Source: Bacillota bacterium (GTDB lineage: Bacteria; Bacillota; Clostridia; Christensenellales; SZUA-584). From it: a stretch of 64,000 nucleotides of DNA. The position numbers and the translations under genes were made by a program. Shown in pieces: positions 32,198 through 42,290 of the stretch. The notes below the pieces were generated by a model. The model worked only from the letters and a program-made list of their open reading frames with translations, was not told the DNA's origin and searched no databases. Every line of letters begins with the position of its first letter. Within the stretch, counting starts at the first letter, position 1. Location: NCBI GenBank assembly GCA_023390815.1, contig JAEWCC010000029.1, forward strand, positions 1 through 64,000, in the 5' to 3' direction.

Positions 32198-34153
32198 TTA
32201 TAAAAATAGAGGTGCAAATACGACGGCAACGATACTCATGAGCTTGATGAGGATGTTGATGGACGGGCCAGCCGTGTCCTTCATCGGGTCCCCCACGGTA
32301 TCGCCGATTACTGCCGCTTTGTGATGCGCGCTGCCCTTGCCGCCGAAGTTGCCTTCCTCGATATGCTTTTTCGCGTTATCCCATGCGCCGCCGCTATTCG
32401 CCATCTGGATGGCCACGGGTACGCCTGTAACCGTCGCGCCTACAAGCAGCCCGGCGAGCGCGCCCTTGCCCAGCAGCAGGCCGACCGCAATGGGCGAAAT
32501 GATCGCAAGCAGGCCCGGAAGGATCATCTGTACGAGCGCGGCACGGGTGGAAATATCAACGCACCGTGAGTAGTCCGGCGTGGTCTCGCCCGTCAGGATA
32601 CCGGCAATCTCCCTGAACTGCCTGCGCACTTCCTCCACCATCTTGCCGGCTGCCTTGGATACCGCGTCGATAGCCATTGCCGAGAACAGATACGAGAGCA
32701 TTCCGCCGATCAAAACGCCCGCAATCACCAGCGGATTGAGTATATCCACGCAGCTTAAATCCACCGCTTCCGCGTAGGCCGTAAAAAGCGCGAGCGCCGT
32801 GAGCGCGGCGGAGCCGATCGAAAAGCCTTTGCCGATTGCCGCCGTGGTGTTGCCCATGGAGTCGAGGCTGTCGGTGATGGTCCGGACACTCTCGTGCTGC
32901 GCGGTCATCTGCGCAAGCCCGCCTGCATTATCTGCGACCGGCCCATAGGCGTCCACCGCAATCACATTGGCCACCGTAGCCAGCATACCTACTGCCGCAA
33001 GCGCGATGCCGAACACACCGCCCGTGAAGTAAGCGACGAGCACCGCCGCAACGATGACGAGTATCGGCAGCGCTGTGGAACGCATGCCCACCGCGAGGCC
33101 CGATAATATGTTGGTCGCGCTGCCCGTGCCCGATTGGTTGGCAATCTCTTTGACATACCGGTACTGCGCTGATGTATAGTACTCCGTCACCTTGCCGATG
33201 ACCAGCCCGGATACGATACCGGCAAATGCCGCAAAGAACAAACTAAAATTGCCGAACACGATCAGACTCAGTGCTAGCGCAGCACCGGTCGCAAGCAAGC
33301 CCGCGACATAGGTGCCCATGTTGAGCGACAAGCTGATGGATTTGAGGCGCAGCACGCGCACGAGCAGTATGCCAATCGCGGAGGCGATCATGCCGGACGC
33401 GCACAGCATCAGTGTGAAATAGACGCCCTGATCTTTAAACGCGACATACCCCAGAATCATGGCGGAGATGATGGAGCCTACGTAGCTCTCGAACAGGTCA
33501 GCGCCCATTCCCGCGACGTCGCCTACGTTATCCCCCACGTTGTCCGCAATTACAGCGGGATTGCGCGGATCGTCCTCAGGGATACCCGCTTCCACCTTGC
33601 CTACCAGGTCTGCGCCCACATCTGCGGCCTTGGTATAGATGCCCCCGCCTACGCGGCTGAACAGCGCTACCGAGCTTGCGCCCAGGCTGAAGCCGGTGAG
33701 CACGCCGAGATCACCGACGATGCTGTACAGCAAGCCGATTCCCAGCGTCGCGAGGCCGACGACGAACAGCCCCAGCACGCTGCCGCCCGCAAACGCGATC
33801 TTGAGCGCGGGCAGCATGCCTTTTTTCGCCGCGTCGGCGGTGGATGCGTTGGCGACAGTTGCCACGCGCATGCCGATGAAACCGGATAATACCGAGAACA
33901 GCGCGCCGGAAAGGAAAGCGATCGCCGTCTTATAGCCCAGACTCGGCATGAAGCTTAAAAGCAGCACCATCGCGACGCAGAATATCGCGATCACCACATA
34001 CTGCCTTTTCAGATACGCCATTGCCCCTTTGCGAATGAATCCCGCAACTTTGCTGATTTTGTCATCCGTACACTTTCTTTTTTGAATATACACGATCTGG
34101 CTAAGCCCGAGTATAATACAAACCAGAGCGCATCCGATCAATATGAATTCCAT
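32198..34153 (-). CDS. hppA: Membrane-bound ion-pumping pyrophosphatase, K+-dependent class
   Basis: A 651-residue H+/Na+-translocating PPase with about 16 helices. The catalytic block DDPRNPAVIADNVGDNVGD and EAGIPEDDPRN are visible. The motif GNTTAAIGKGFSIGSAALTALALF has Ala at the site where K+-independent enzymes have Lys, so this is the K+-dependent class, which includes both Na+ and H+ pumps. ATG 34153 has GGAGG 7 bases upstream. It is slightly short for the family. It couples pyrophosphate hydrolysis to an ion gradient, useful in an anaerobe. Confidence 0.95.
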   Translation of the reverse strand: MEFILIGCALVCIILGLSQIVYIQKRKCTDDKISKVAGFIRKGAMAYLKRQYVVIAIFCVAMVLLLSFMPSLGYKTAIAFLSGALFSVLSGFIGMRVATVANASTADAAKKGMLPALKIAFAGGSVLGLFVVGLATLGIGLLYSIVGDLGVLTGFSLGASSVALFSRVGGGIYTKAADVGADLVGKVEAGIPEDDPRNPAVIADNVGDNVGDVAGMGADLFESYVGSIISAMILGYVAFKDQGVYFTLMLCASGMIASAIGILLVRVLRLKSISLSLNMGTYVAGLLATGAALALSLIVFGNFSLFFAAFAGIVSGLVIGKVTEYYTSAQYRYVKEIANQSGTGSATNILSGLAVGMRSTALPILVIVAAVLVAYFTGGVFGIALAAVGMLATVANVIAVDAYGPVADNAGGLAQMTAQHESVRTITDSLDSMGNTTAAIGKGFSIGSAALTALALFTAYAEAVDLSCVDILNPLVIAGVLIGGMLSYLFSAMAIDAVSKAAGKMVEEVRRQFREIAGILTGETTPDYSRCVDISTRAALVQMILPGLLAIISPIAVGLLLGKGALAGLLVGATVTGVPVAIQMANSGGAWDNAKKHIEEGNFGGKGSAHHKAAVIGDTVGDPMKDTAGPSINILIKLMSIVAVVFAPLFL

Positions 34154-34311
34154 AAAGCCTCCAAAAATACACATTTTTTGATACGCAAACAGACCCCAAT
34201 ACATCGCGAAAAAAACGACATAAGCGAATCACAATAAGCCGACTATTCTGTTGTTCCTTAAAACCCGCAAGATTTTTGCTGAATAGGATAATGTTTTAAA
34301 AGGTTAAATGT

Positions 34312-35556
34312 TCAAATTTCCGGCAGGGTGGAACCTGCGTACGGCATTATATAGCAGCTTGCGTTTTCTCCAAATTTGCCCGCCGCGTCGTCAAACGCCT
34401 TTTGCAAATCGCTGTAGGGCTCCATGAACATGCGTTTCACAAAGTCCGTTTCCATGTCGGAAACTAAAAATATCTGTTTTGTCCCCAGCACCATGCTGAT
34501 GGCAGCCGCCTTGTGACCGCCCAACTCGAAATGGCACGCGATCTCTTTGACCATATCCGCCGGACAAGGGAACCCCGTCATCCAGCGTTCAAAAACCTCT
34601 TCGCCAAGGCCTTCCTTGCAGCATGCGCACAGTATGATCACGCCGCCGTCCCGGCATGCGTGCTTGGCGTTATCGAGCGCCTTCTGCGCCTGATAAAGGT
34701 TGATATCTTTCGGATATCCGCCTGCGGAGGCGATGACGATATCCGCCTGCTTCTCGATGCGCACCTTGTAGAGCGTATCAAGAAACGCGCACGCTTCGCG
34801 GTGCGCCTTGATGTAATGGCCTGCGGCTGCGTGAATGATCTTCTTCTTTTCGTCGAGTACCACATTGACGATAAAGTCCAGCCGTACGAAGTCCACAACG
34901 CTGTCGATATCCTCGCGCACCGGGTTTCCTTCCAGCTTTCCGGCAATCGCGGCGTCCTGCACCATCATGGAATGGTTCGATTGTATCGCGTTATGCGTGG
35001 AGACGCCCGGCATAATTGCCTTTGCGCCGCCCGAATAACCCGCAAAATAGTGATATTCTACATTTCCGAGAGCGATCACCCTGTCAGCCTGCGCGACAGG
35101 GCGAAAGATCTCCACGGGCGTTCCCTGCTTTGTGTTCCCCAAAAAAACGCAATCGTTGGTATCAAGGTCTACGCTTTTCACTTTGAGAAGGTTTTCCTCA
35201 CCGAGGAGGTACTTTTTTTCTTCAGGGGTATGCTTTCTATGGTTGCCCAATGCGAACACGATGCAAATATCGCTGAGGGAACAGCCCGCGGATTCAATCT
35301 CATGTAATACATGGGGAAGTACGGCGGCGGTTGGCATTGGGCGGGTAATATCGCTGGTAATAATCACGATCTTCTCGCCGGGCTTGACGATCTGTGAAAG
35401 CCGTGGTGTGCCGATCGGGTTTTGCAGCGCACGCACGACCTCATCTTCACCGGTGAGGCCGGTTTGAACCGGGTTGGGCGTGAGCACGCCCAGCACGTTT
35501 TTATCCGGAACCTCCAAGGTTTGGATCGACTTATAATAGCCCAGCTCGAATTTCAT
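34312..35556 (-). CDS. larA: Nickel-dependent lactate racemase-like protein LarA
   Basis: A 414-residue LarA-family protein. Residues aligned with the Thermoanaerobacterium enzyme are visible: DITRPMP (Asp, Arg), GNHR, HYFAGYSGGAKAIMPG (His and the Lys that carries the nickel-pincer cofactor), and SNHS sixteen residues on. It would interconvert L- and D-lactate or a related 2-hydroxy acid. ATG 35556 has AAAGGA about 9 bases upstream. larB, larC and larE, needed for the cofactor, are not in the window. It is the last gene of the operon. Confidence 0.88.
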   Translation of the reverse strand: MKFELGYYKSIQTLEVPDKNVLGVLTPNPVQTGLTGEDEVVRALQNPIGTPRLSQIVKPGEKIVIITSDITRPMPTAAVLPHVLHEIESAGCSLSDICIVFALGNHRKHTPEEKKYLLGEENLLKVKSVDLDTNDCVFLGNTKQGTPVEIFRPVAQADRVIALGNVEYHYFAGYSGGAKAIMPGVSTHNAIQSNHSMMVQDAAIAGKLEGNPVREDIDSVVDFVRLDFIVNVVLDEKKKIIHAAAGHYIKAHREACAFLDTLYKVRIEKQADIVIASAGGYPKDINLYQAQKALDNAKHACRDGGVIILCACCKEGLGEEVFERWMTGFPCPADMVKEIACHFELGGHKAAAISMVLGTKQIFLVSDMETDFVKRMFMEPYSDLQKAFDDAAGKFGENASCYIMPYAGSTLPEI

Positions 35557-35575
35557 GTTGGTATATCCTTTCGGA

Positions 35576-36940
35576 TTATTGGTGGATGCAGTGTCCCTGC
35601 GCGTCATGCGCGGCTTCCATAATCATTTCGGAAACCGTCGGGTGCGCGTGGATCGTATCGCAAAGCTCCTCGATTGTCCCTTCGGCGCGCATCGCGGTGG
35701 CGATCTCGCCGATCATATCGGTCGCGCGCGGTGCCATGATGTGGCAGCCCAGCAGCTCGCCGGTCTTCGCTTCGACGATGATCTTGACCGTGCCTGCCGA
35801 CTCGCCCATGATCATCGAACGCCCGTTGGCGGCAGTGGCGAAGCGGCCTACCTTATAGGACAGCCCCTTCTCCTTCACCTGCGATTCGGTCAGGCCGATG
35901 CTCGCGATTTCCGGCTCGGTATATACGCAGGACGGAACGATGCTGTAGTCCATCTTCTTGTTTTGGCCTGCAATGTTGTCCGCGGCGACTATGCCCTGCG
36001 CGGACGCCACATGCGCCAGCTGGATTTTGCCCGTCACGTCGCCGATCGCGTATATTCCCGGCACGCTAGTCTTTAAATATTCATCCACGACGACGAAACC
36101 GCGGTTGGTCGCAACGCCTGCCGCCTCCAGGTTCAGACCGTCCGTTACGGGTCTGCGCCCTATGGCGACGATGCAATAATCCGCCGTGACGCTGCGGGCA
36201 TCGCCCTGGGTAAAGTGTACGGTCACGCCCGGTTCGATTCTTTCTACCTTGGCACCCACGCAGATATCAACGCCGCGCTTGGTGAGTTCCTTGCGCATCA
36301 TCGCCGCAATCTCCGCATCGATGGGTGGCAGAATCTCAGGCAGCATTTCGATGACCGTCACTTTGACTTCCAGCGCCGCGAACAGCGTGGCGAACTCGAT
36401 GCCGATCACGCCGCCGCCGATAATGACGACGCTTTTGGGGCACTCCGTCCAATCGAGCACCGCGTCGGAATCCACGACGTTCGGCCCGTCAATGCCCGGG
36501 ATCGGCACCCTTGCGGGTGCTGATCCCGTCGCAATGACGATATCTTTCGCTTCGATCTCTTCCCCACCGACGATCAAAGTATGGGCATCCTTGAATGCAG
36601 CGGTGCCGTTAATGACTTCGACGCCATTCTTCTTCTCGAGCGCAGCCACGCCCCGGCGCAGCCGGTCTACGACACTCGTTTTCCGGGCGGCGATCTTGGC
36701 ATAATCGAAACCCGCGGGTCCCGATGTGACGCCATAAACCGACGCATCCTGTACGGTTCTGTACACTTCCGCACTCTGCAGCAGCGCCTTGGTCGGGATA
36801 CAACCGCGGTTCAGGCACGTGCCGCCGATCTGATCCTTCTCGATCAGCGCAGTCTTTTTACCAAGCTGTGCGAGGCGGATGGCCGCGACGTATCCGCCCG
36901 GTCCCCCGCCGATCACCACGGCGTCAAATTGTTTCTTCAT
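35576..36940 (-). CDS. lpdA: Dihydrolipoyl dehydrogenase (E3)
   Basis: A 454-residue E3 with FAD motif GGGPGG (residues 11-16), redox-active Cys42/Cys47 in GGTCLNRGCIPTKA, NAD motif VVIIGGGVIGIEFATLF and C-terminal HAHPTVSEMIMEAA (His-x4-Glu). It reoxidises dihydrolipoyl E2 using NAD+. It follows E2 by 9 bases. No lipoyl domain is fused at the N-terminus. Confidence 0.95.
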   Translation of the reverse strand: MKKQFDAVVIGGGPGGYVAAIRLAQLGKKTALIEKDQIGGTCLNRGCIPTKALLQSAEVYRTVQDASVYGVTSGPAGFDYAKIAARKTSVVDRLRRGVAALEKKNGVEVINGTAAFKDAHTLIVGGEEIEAKDIVIATGSAPARVPIPGIDGPNVVDSDAVLDWTECPKSVVIIGGGVIGIEFATLFAALEVKVTVIEMLPEILPPIDAEIAAMMRKELTKRGVDICVGAKVERIEPGVTVHFTQGDARSVTADYCIVAIGRRPVTDGLNLEAAGVATNRGFVVVDEYLKTSVPGIYAIGDVTGKIQLAHVASAQGIVAADNIAGQNKKMDYSIVPSCVYTEPEIASIGLTESQVKEKGLSYKVGRFATAANGRSMIMGESAGTVKIIVEAKTGELLGCHIMAPRATDMIGEIATAMRAEGTIEELCDTIHAHPTVSEMIMEAAHDAQGHCIHQ

Positions 36941-36949
36941 GCTGCCACC

Positions 36950-38275
36950 TCACAGAAGCAGATACGGCTGTTCGAGGTACTGCTTGATCTTTGCCAGGAA
37001 CTGTGCCGCGGGCGCGCCGTCCACAATGCGATGATCGTAGGACAGCGTGAGTTCCATCATCGGGCGGATCACGATTTCGTCGTCATCCGTCACGATGGCG
37101 GTTTTGGCAATGCGCCCGACCGCAAGGATACCCGCTTCCGGCGGATTGATGATCGCCACAAAGCTGTCGAGTCCGAACATGCCAAGGTTGCTGATCGTGA
37201 AGCTGCCGCCCGTGTAATCGTCGGGCTGAAGCTTGCCGGTCTTGGCTTTGTCGGCCAGTTCCTTCGTCATCAGCGAGATCTGCTCGATCGTCATAAGGTC
37301 GGCGTCCTTGATTACCGGTACAATCAGGCCGTTATCGACTGCGACTGCGATGCCGAGGTTGACATAGTCCTTCTGCAGGATGCCTTCCGCTGTGATCTCG
37401 GCGTTCATAACCGGGTAATCGAGCAGCGCGCGGCAGACTGCAAGCGATATAACATCATTGAACGATATCTTCTTATCAGCCTTCTTGAACGCCTCACGAA
37501 GCCGGGTTGCTTCGCTCATATCCACGCTGATGCGGTGGGTGGTCTGCGCGTTCGTATGCAAGCTTTCGAGCATGCGGTCGGATATAACCTTACGCATCCC
37601 TTTGAACGGTACGACAGTGCCTTTGCGTCCAGCACCTGCACCCGCTTTTTTGGCTTCAATCGCTTTTAAAATATCTTCCTTGACGATCTTGCCCGAAATG
37701 CCGGTACCGGTTACGCCCGCGGTATCAACGCCGCCAAGTTCCGCTACCTTCTTCGCGAGCGGTGTTATCGCGGGAGCAGACGCCGCATATGCAAGCACGT
37801 CGCGTTCCACGATCATCCCTTCCGCACCGGTTCCCTGTATCGTTTTGTAGTCGACTCCCTTTTCCTCCGCCACCATCTTGGCACGGGGAGAGATGAACAC
37901 ACGTCCATCCGCAGAAACCGCTGCTACAACAGGCGCAGCAGTCGGAACTGCTGTCGGGGCTGAGGCTGCCACAGGCGCTGCCGCAGCAGCCGGAGCTGCC
38001 GCAGGCGCGCTGCCGAGCAGCGCGGATATATCTTCGCCCGGTGCGCCGACGATCGCGATCGTCTCGGTGATAGGCACGGTTTCGCCTTCCCCGCGGACGA
38101 TCTTAAGCATTGTGCCGGACTCCATCGCATCGATCGTGATGGTCAGTTTGTCGGTCTCCATCTCGAACAACGGCTCATCCTTAACGACCTTGCCGCCCTC
38201 CGCAACAAGCCATTTGATGATCGTTCCTTCGGTCATCTGCAGGCCCTGCTTGGGCATGATCACTTTATTTGCCAT
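36950..38275 (-). CDS. Dihydrolipoamide acyltransferase (E2) with two peripheral subunit-binding domains
   Basis: A 441-residue E2. Lipoyl domain (residues 1-80, lipoyl Lys43 in METDKLT), an Ala/Pro/Val-rich linker, a peripheral subunit-binding domain (about 128-165: ISPRAKMVAEEKGV, IQGTGAEGMIVERDVLAY), a second one (about 172-208: ITPLAKKVAELGGV, VTGTGISGKIVKEDI), a linker, and the catalytic domain ending SYDHRIVDGAPAAQFL. Two binding domains in series are unusual; most E2 chains have one. It overlaps nothing and is 9 bases before E3. Confidence 0.93.
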   Translation of the reverse strand: MANKVIMPKQGLQMTEGTIIKWLVAEGGKVVKDEPLFEMETDKLTITIDAMESGTMLKIVRGEGETVPITETIAIVGAPGEDISALLGSAPAAAPAAAAAPVAASAPTAVPTAAPVVAAVSADGRVFISPRAKMVAEEKGVDYKTIQGTGAEGMIVERDVLAYAASAPAITPLAKKVAELGGVDTAGVTGTGISGKIVKEDILKAIEAKKAGAGAGRKGTVVPFKGMRKVISDRMLESLHTNAQTTHRISVDMSEATRLREAFKKADKKISFNDVISLAVCRALLDYPVMNAEITAEGILQKDYVNLGIAVAVDNGLIVPVIKDADLMTIEQISLMTKELADKAKTGKLQPDDYTGGSFTISNLGMFGLDSFVAIINPPEAGILAVGRIAKTAIVTDDDEIVIRPMMELTLSYDHRIVDGAPAAQFLAKIKQYLEQPYLLL

Positions 38276-38284
38276 ATGTGCCTC

Positions 38285-39264
38285 CTACCTGTGCAGCGTC
38301 CGGTACACCGCCGCTTTGATCTCGTCCTTCTGCGGCACCACCGCATTCTCGAGCCCCAGATTGAACGGCAGCGTGCACATCTTGGCGCCTAGCCTCTCCG
38401 GCGGCGCATCAAGATACTTGAATGCTTTTTCGACGACGGACTCCGCGATCTCCGTGCCCATGCCCATCGTGCGGTGCGCTTCGTGAACCGTCACGAGGCG
38501 GCCCGTCTTCTTGACAGACTCCACGACGGTGTCGATATCGAGCGGAACGACCGTGCGCGGATCGATCACCTCGCACGAAATCCCCTCCGCTTCAAGCTCC
38601 GCGACGGCTTCCATCGTGCGCTGCACATAAAGCAGGTTGCATACGATCGTCACGTCTTTACCGCTCTGCACGATGTTCGCCTTGCCGAAGGGAATCGCGA
38701 ACTCCGGATCCTCCGGGACTTCGCCTTTTGTCGCGTAAAGGGCCTTGTGCTCCACAAACAGCACCGGGTTATCGTCTCTTATCGCTGTGCGCAGCAGTCC
38801 CGCCGCGTCCGCAGGGGTTGCAGGGCAGGCCACCTTCATGCCAGGGATGTGCATGAACAACGCCTCGATGGATTGGGAGTGTTGACCGGCGTTGCCGCGG
38901 CCGATACCCTGCTGTCCGCGTACGACAAGCGGTACTCTCGCTTTGCCGCCAAACATATACCGAATCTTTGCCGCCTGGTTCAAAAGCTGATCCATCGCGA
39001 CATACGTAAAGTCCATATACATGAGTTCTACCACCGGACGGAGCCCCGCGCACGCCGCGCCGATGCCCGCGCCCACGAAAGCGCTCTCGGTGATCGGGGT
39101 GTTGCGTACCCGTTTCGCGCCGAACTCATCGAGCAAACCGCGCGTGCAGCCGAATATGCCGCCCTGCTCCGCGACGTCCTCGCCCATCACAAAAACCTTG
39201 TCGTCCCGTCTCATCTCTTCCGCAAGGACGTCTTTAATCGCCTGCGCGTAAGTCTTAATCGCCA

Positions 39265-39265
<1 letters not shown>
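38285..39265 (-). CDS. 2-oxoacid/acetoin dehydrogenase E1 beta subunit
   Basis: A 326-residue E1 beta: MAIKTYAQAIKDVLAEEMRRD, ITESAFVGAGIGAACAGLRPVVE, RGQQGIGRGNAGQHSQSIEALF and VTVHEAHRTMGMGTEIA. It pairs with E1 alpha to bind thiamine diphosphate. The start shares one base with the E1 alpha stop (TAATG). It is compatible with pyruvate dehydrogenase or acetoin dehydrogenase. Confidence 0.94.
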
Positions 39266-40248
<983 letters not shown>

Positions 40249-40257
40249 ATTCCCCTC

Positions 40258-41133
40258 CTATTTGATTCCGAGATTCTCAAGAATCTCTACGATATGCGAT
40301 GTGCCTTCTGCGATATGACACCCGGCTTCGCGCAGCACTTTTTCTTTCACCTGTGCGCTACCAGTGCCGTCCGCCGAGACGATTGCGCCCGCGTGGCCCA
40401 TGCTCTTGCCCTTGGGTGCGTTCTTGCCCGCGATGAGCGCCACGACCGGTTTGGTCACATGCTTTTTGATGTACTCCGCAGCGAGTTCTTCCTCGCTGCC
40501 GCCGATCTCGCCGATGATCACGATGGCCTTCGTCTGCGGGTCCGCTTCAAAATCCGGCAGCAGGTCGACGAACGTCGAGCCGGGGATCATATCACCGCCG
40601 ACGCCGACGCAGGTAGACTGGCCGATGCCTTTTTCGCTCATCATGAACACGGTTTCGTAACAGTTGGTGGCGCTGCGGCTCATCACGCCCACGCCGCCTT
40701 CGCGGAATATACGGTGAGCCATAAAGCCCGCCTTGGATTTTCCGGGCGAAATAATGCCGAACGAATTGGGCCCGAACAGCCTTACGCCCTTCATGTGCGC
40801 CATATGATAGCAACCCATCATATCGCCTACGGGAACGTGCTCTGCGATGGTAATGATCACCGGCACGCCCGCGTCGATCGCCTCGTATACGCCCGCAGGG
40901 GTGAACTTTGCGGGTACGAATATCACCGTCGTGTTCGCGTTTGTCGCTTCAACGGCTTCGCGTACCGTGTTGAACACCGGAACGCCCAGCACTTCTTGGC
41001 CGCCCTTGCCCGGGGTTACGCCCGCGACGACATTGGTGCCGTAAGCCAGCATCTGCTCCGTATGGAAGGTGCCTTCCCTGCCCGTGATGCCCTGAACGAT
41101 GAGTCTTGTGCTCTGATCGATGATAATGCTCAT
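40258..41133 (-). CDS. sucD: Succinyl-CoA synthetase-like alpha subunit (ADP-forming acyl-CoA ligase)
   Basis: A 291-residue SucD: RLIVQGITGREGTFHTEQMLAYG at the CoA-binding N-terminus, KSMGHAGAIVS with the phosphorylated His, and GEIGGSEEELAAEYI. It catalyses acyl-CoA + ADP + Pi to acid + ATP, with succinyl- or another acyl-CoA. It overlaps sucC by ATGA. No other citric-acid-cycle genes are present. Confidence 0.93.
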   Translation of the reverse strand: MSIIIDQSTRLIVQGITGREGTFHTEQMLAYGTNVVAGVTPGKGGQEVLGVPVFNTVREAVEATNANTTVIFVPAKFTPAGVYEAIDAGVPVIITIAEHVPVGDMMGCYHMAHMKGVRLFGPNSFGIISPGKSKAGFMAHRIFREGGVGVMSRSATNCYETVFMMSEKGIGQSTCVGVGGDMIPGSTFVDLLPDFEADPQTKAIVIIGEIGGSEEELAAEYIKKHVTKPVVALIAGKNAPKGKSMGHAGAIVSADGTGSAQVKEKVLREAGCHIAEGTSHIVEILENLGIK

Positions 41134-42284
41134 TTGCGCACCATCCTTTCACGCAACGCCGCGACGCCTTCGGGGATACTGTCGACGCTGTGGATACTGC
41201 CGCGCACCTGCGCGATGATCTCCAGACCCTGCTGCTTATTGGTGCCTTCCATGCGGACGACGACCGTCTTTTCCTTGCTCTGCGTCTCCAGCGCCATTTT
41301 GATACCGCCCGCGACTTCATCACAGCGCGTAATGCCGCCGAATATGCTGATGAACAGCGTATCGATATCCGGATTGGAGAGTACGATGCGCACCGCTTCC
41401 TTGATGCGGTCCGCCGTTGCGCCGCCGCCCAAGTCGAGCGCAGCGCCTACCGTCATACCGGCCTTTGTAATGAGGTCGATACAGCTCATCACCATGCCGG
41501 AGCCGTTGGACATAACCGCGATGTTGCCGCCCTGTTCGATAGAAATATAGAGGAACTTGAAGGTCCTCGCTTCGTGGACGAGCGCATCCTCCGGCAGCGT
41601 TTCACGAAACGCCATCATATCGGGCAGCCGGTACAGCGCGTCGTCATCGATATCCACCTTGCCGTCCAGCGCGATGACCTTGCCGCTTGCGTCCACCACA
41701 AGCGGGTTGATCTCTGCCAGCAGGCAGCTGTATTCGCGGAACGCGTCGTACAGCTTGCCGATAATGACCTTAAGCTGCGGCGCATACTGCGCATCGATGC
41801 CGCTCTTGTCCACGAGGTACTGGATCGTGTAATCCTGCAGTCCATAGTACGGGTTGATATTGATCTTGACGATCTTCTCGGGTGAGGTTTTGGCGACCTC
41901 TTCGATGTCCATGCCGCCCTGAGCCGAGAATATGATCAACGGCATTTTGGAGAGACGGTCGAGCATGATCGAAAGATACCATTCCTGCACCGGCGAAGCC
42001 TTTTCGACGATCAGCAGCTGGTTGACCTTAAACCCCTTAAGGTCGGAGAACAGCAGCTTTTCGCAGACGGCTTTCGCTTCATTAATGTTATTTGCAAACT
42101 GGATGCCACCCGCTTTACCGCGGCCACCCACCTGCACCTGCGCTTTGATCACGACGGGGTAACTGAGTCCCCCGTCGCTGATCTGCTTTTCGATATTATC
42201 GAGGCTGTCGATAACCACACCGTTCATCGTGGGCAGATCATATAGTTCGAAAAGGTCCTTTGCCTTGAATTCCGGCAGCTTCAT
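41130..42284 (-). CDS. sucC: Succinyl-CoA synthetase-like beta subunit
   Basis: A 384-residue ATP-grasp subunit: KLPEFKAKDLFELYDLP at the start, VIKAQVQVGGRGKAGGI, LAEINPLVV, GSGMVMSCIDLITKAG and DTLFISIFGGITRCDEVA. It forms the ADP/ATP or GTP site of the CoA ligase with SucD. It lies 6 bases after the aldehyde dehydrogenase gene. Confidence 0.93.
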   Translation of the reverse strand: MKLPEFKAKDLFELYDLPTMNGVVIDSLDNIEKQISDGGLSYPVVIKAQVQVGGRGKAGGIQFANNINEAKAVCEKLLFSDLKGFKVNQLLIVEKASPVQEWYLSIMLDRLSKMPLIIFSAQGGMDIEEVAKTSPEKIVKININPYYGLQDYTIQYLVDKSGIDAQYAPQLKVIIGKLYDAFREYSCLLAEINPLVVDASGKVIALDGKVDIDDDALYRLPDMMAFRETLPEDALVHEARTFKFLYISIEQGGNIAVMSNGSGMVMSCIDLITKAGMTVGAALDLGGGATADRIKEAVRIVLSNPDIDTLFISIFGGITRCDEVAGGIKMALETQSKEKTVVVRMEGTNKQQGLEIIAQVRGSIHSVDSIPEGVAALRERMVRK

Positions 42285-42290
42285 GATGGC

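Noticed and set aside
34154..34311. Terminator or promoter between larA and hppA
   Set aside because: I found no GC-rich hairpin with a T-run and no convincing -35/-10 pair in these 158 bases.
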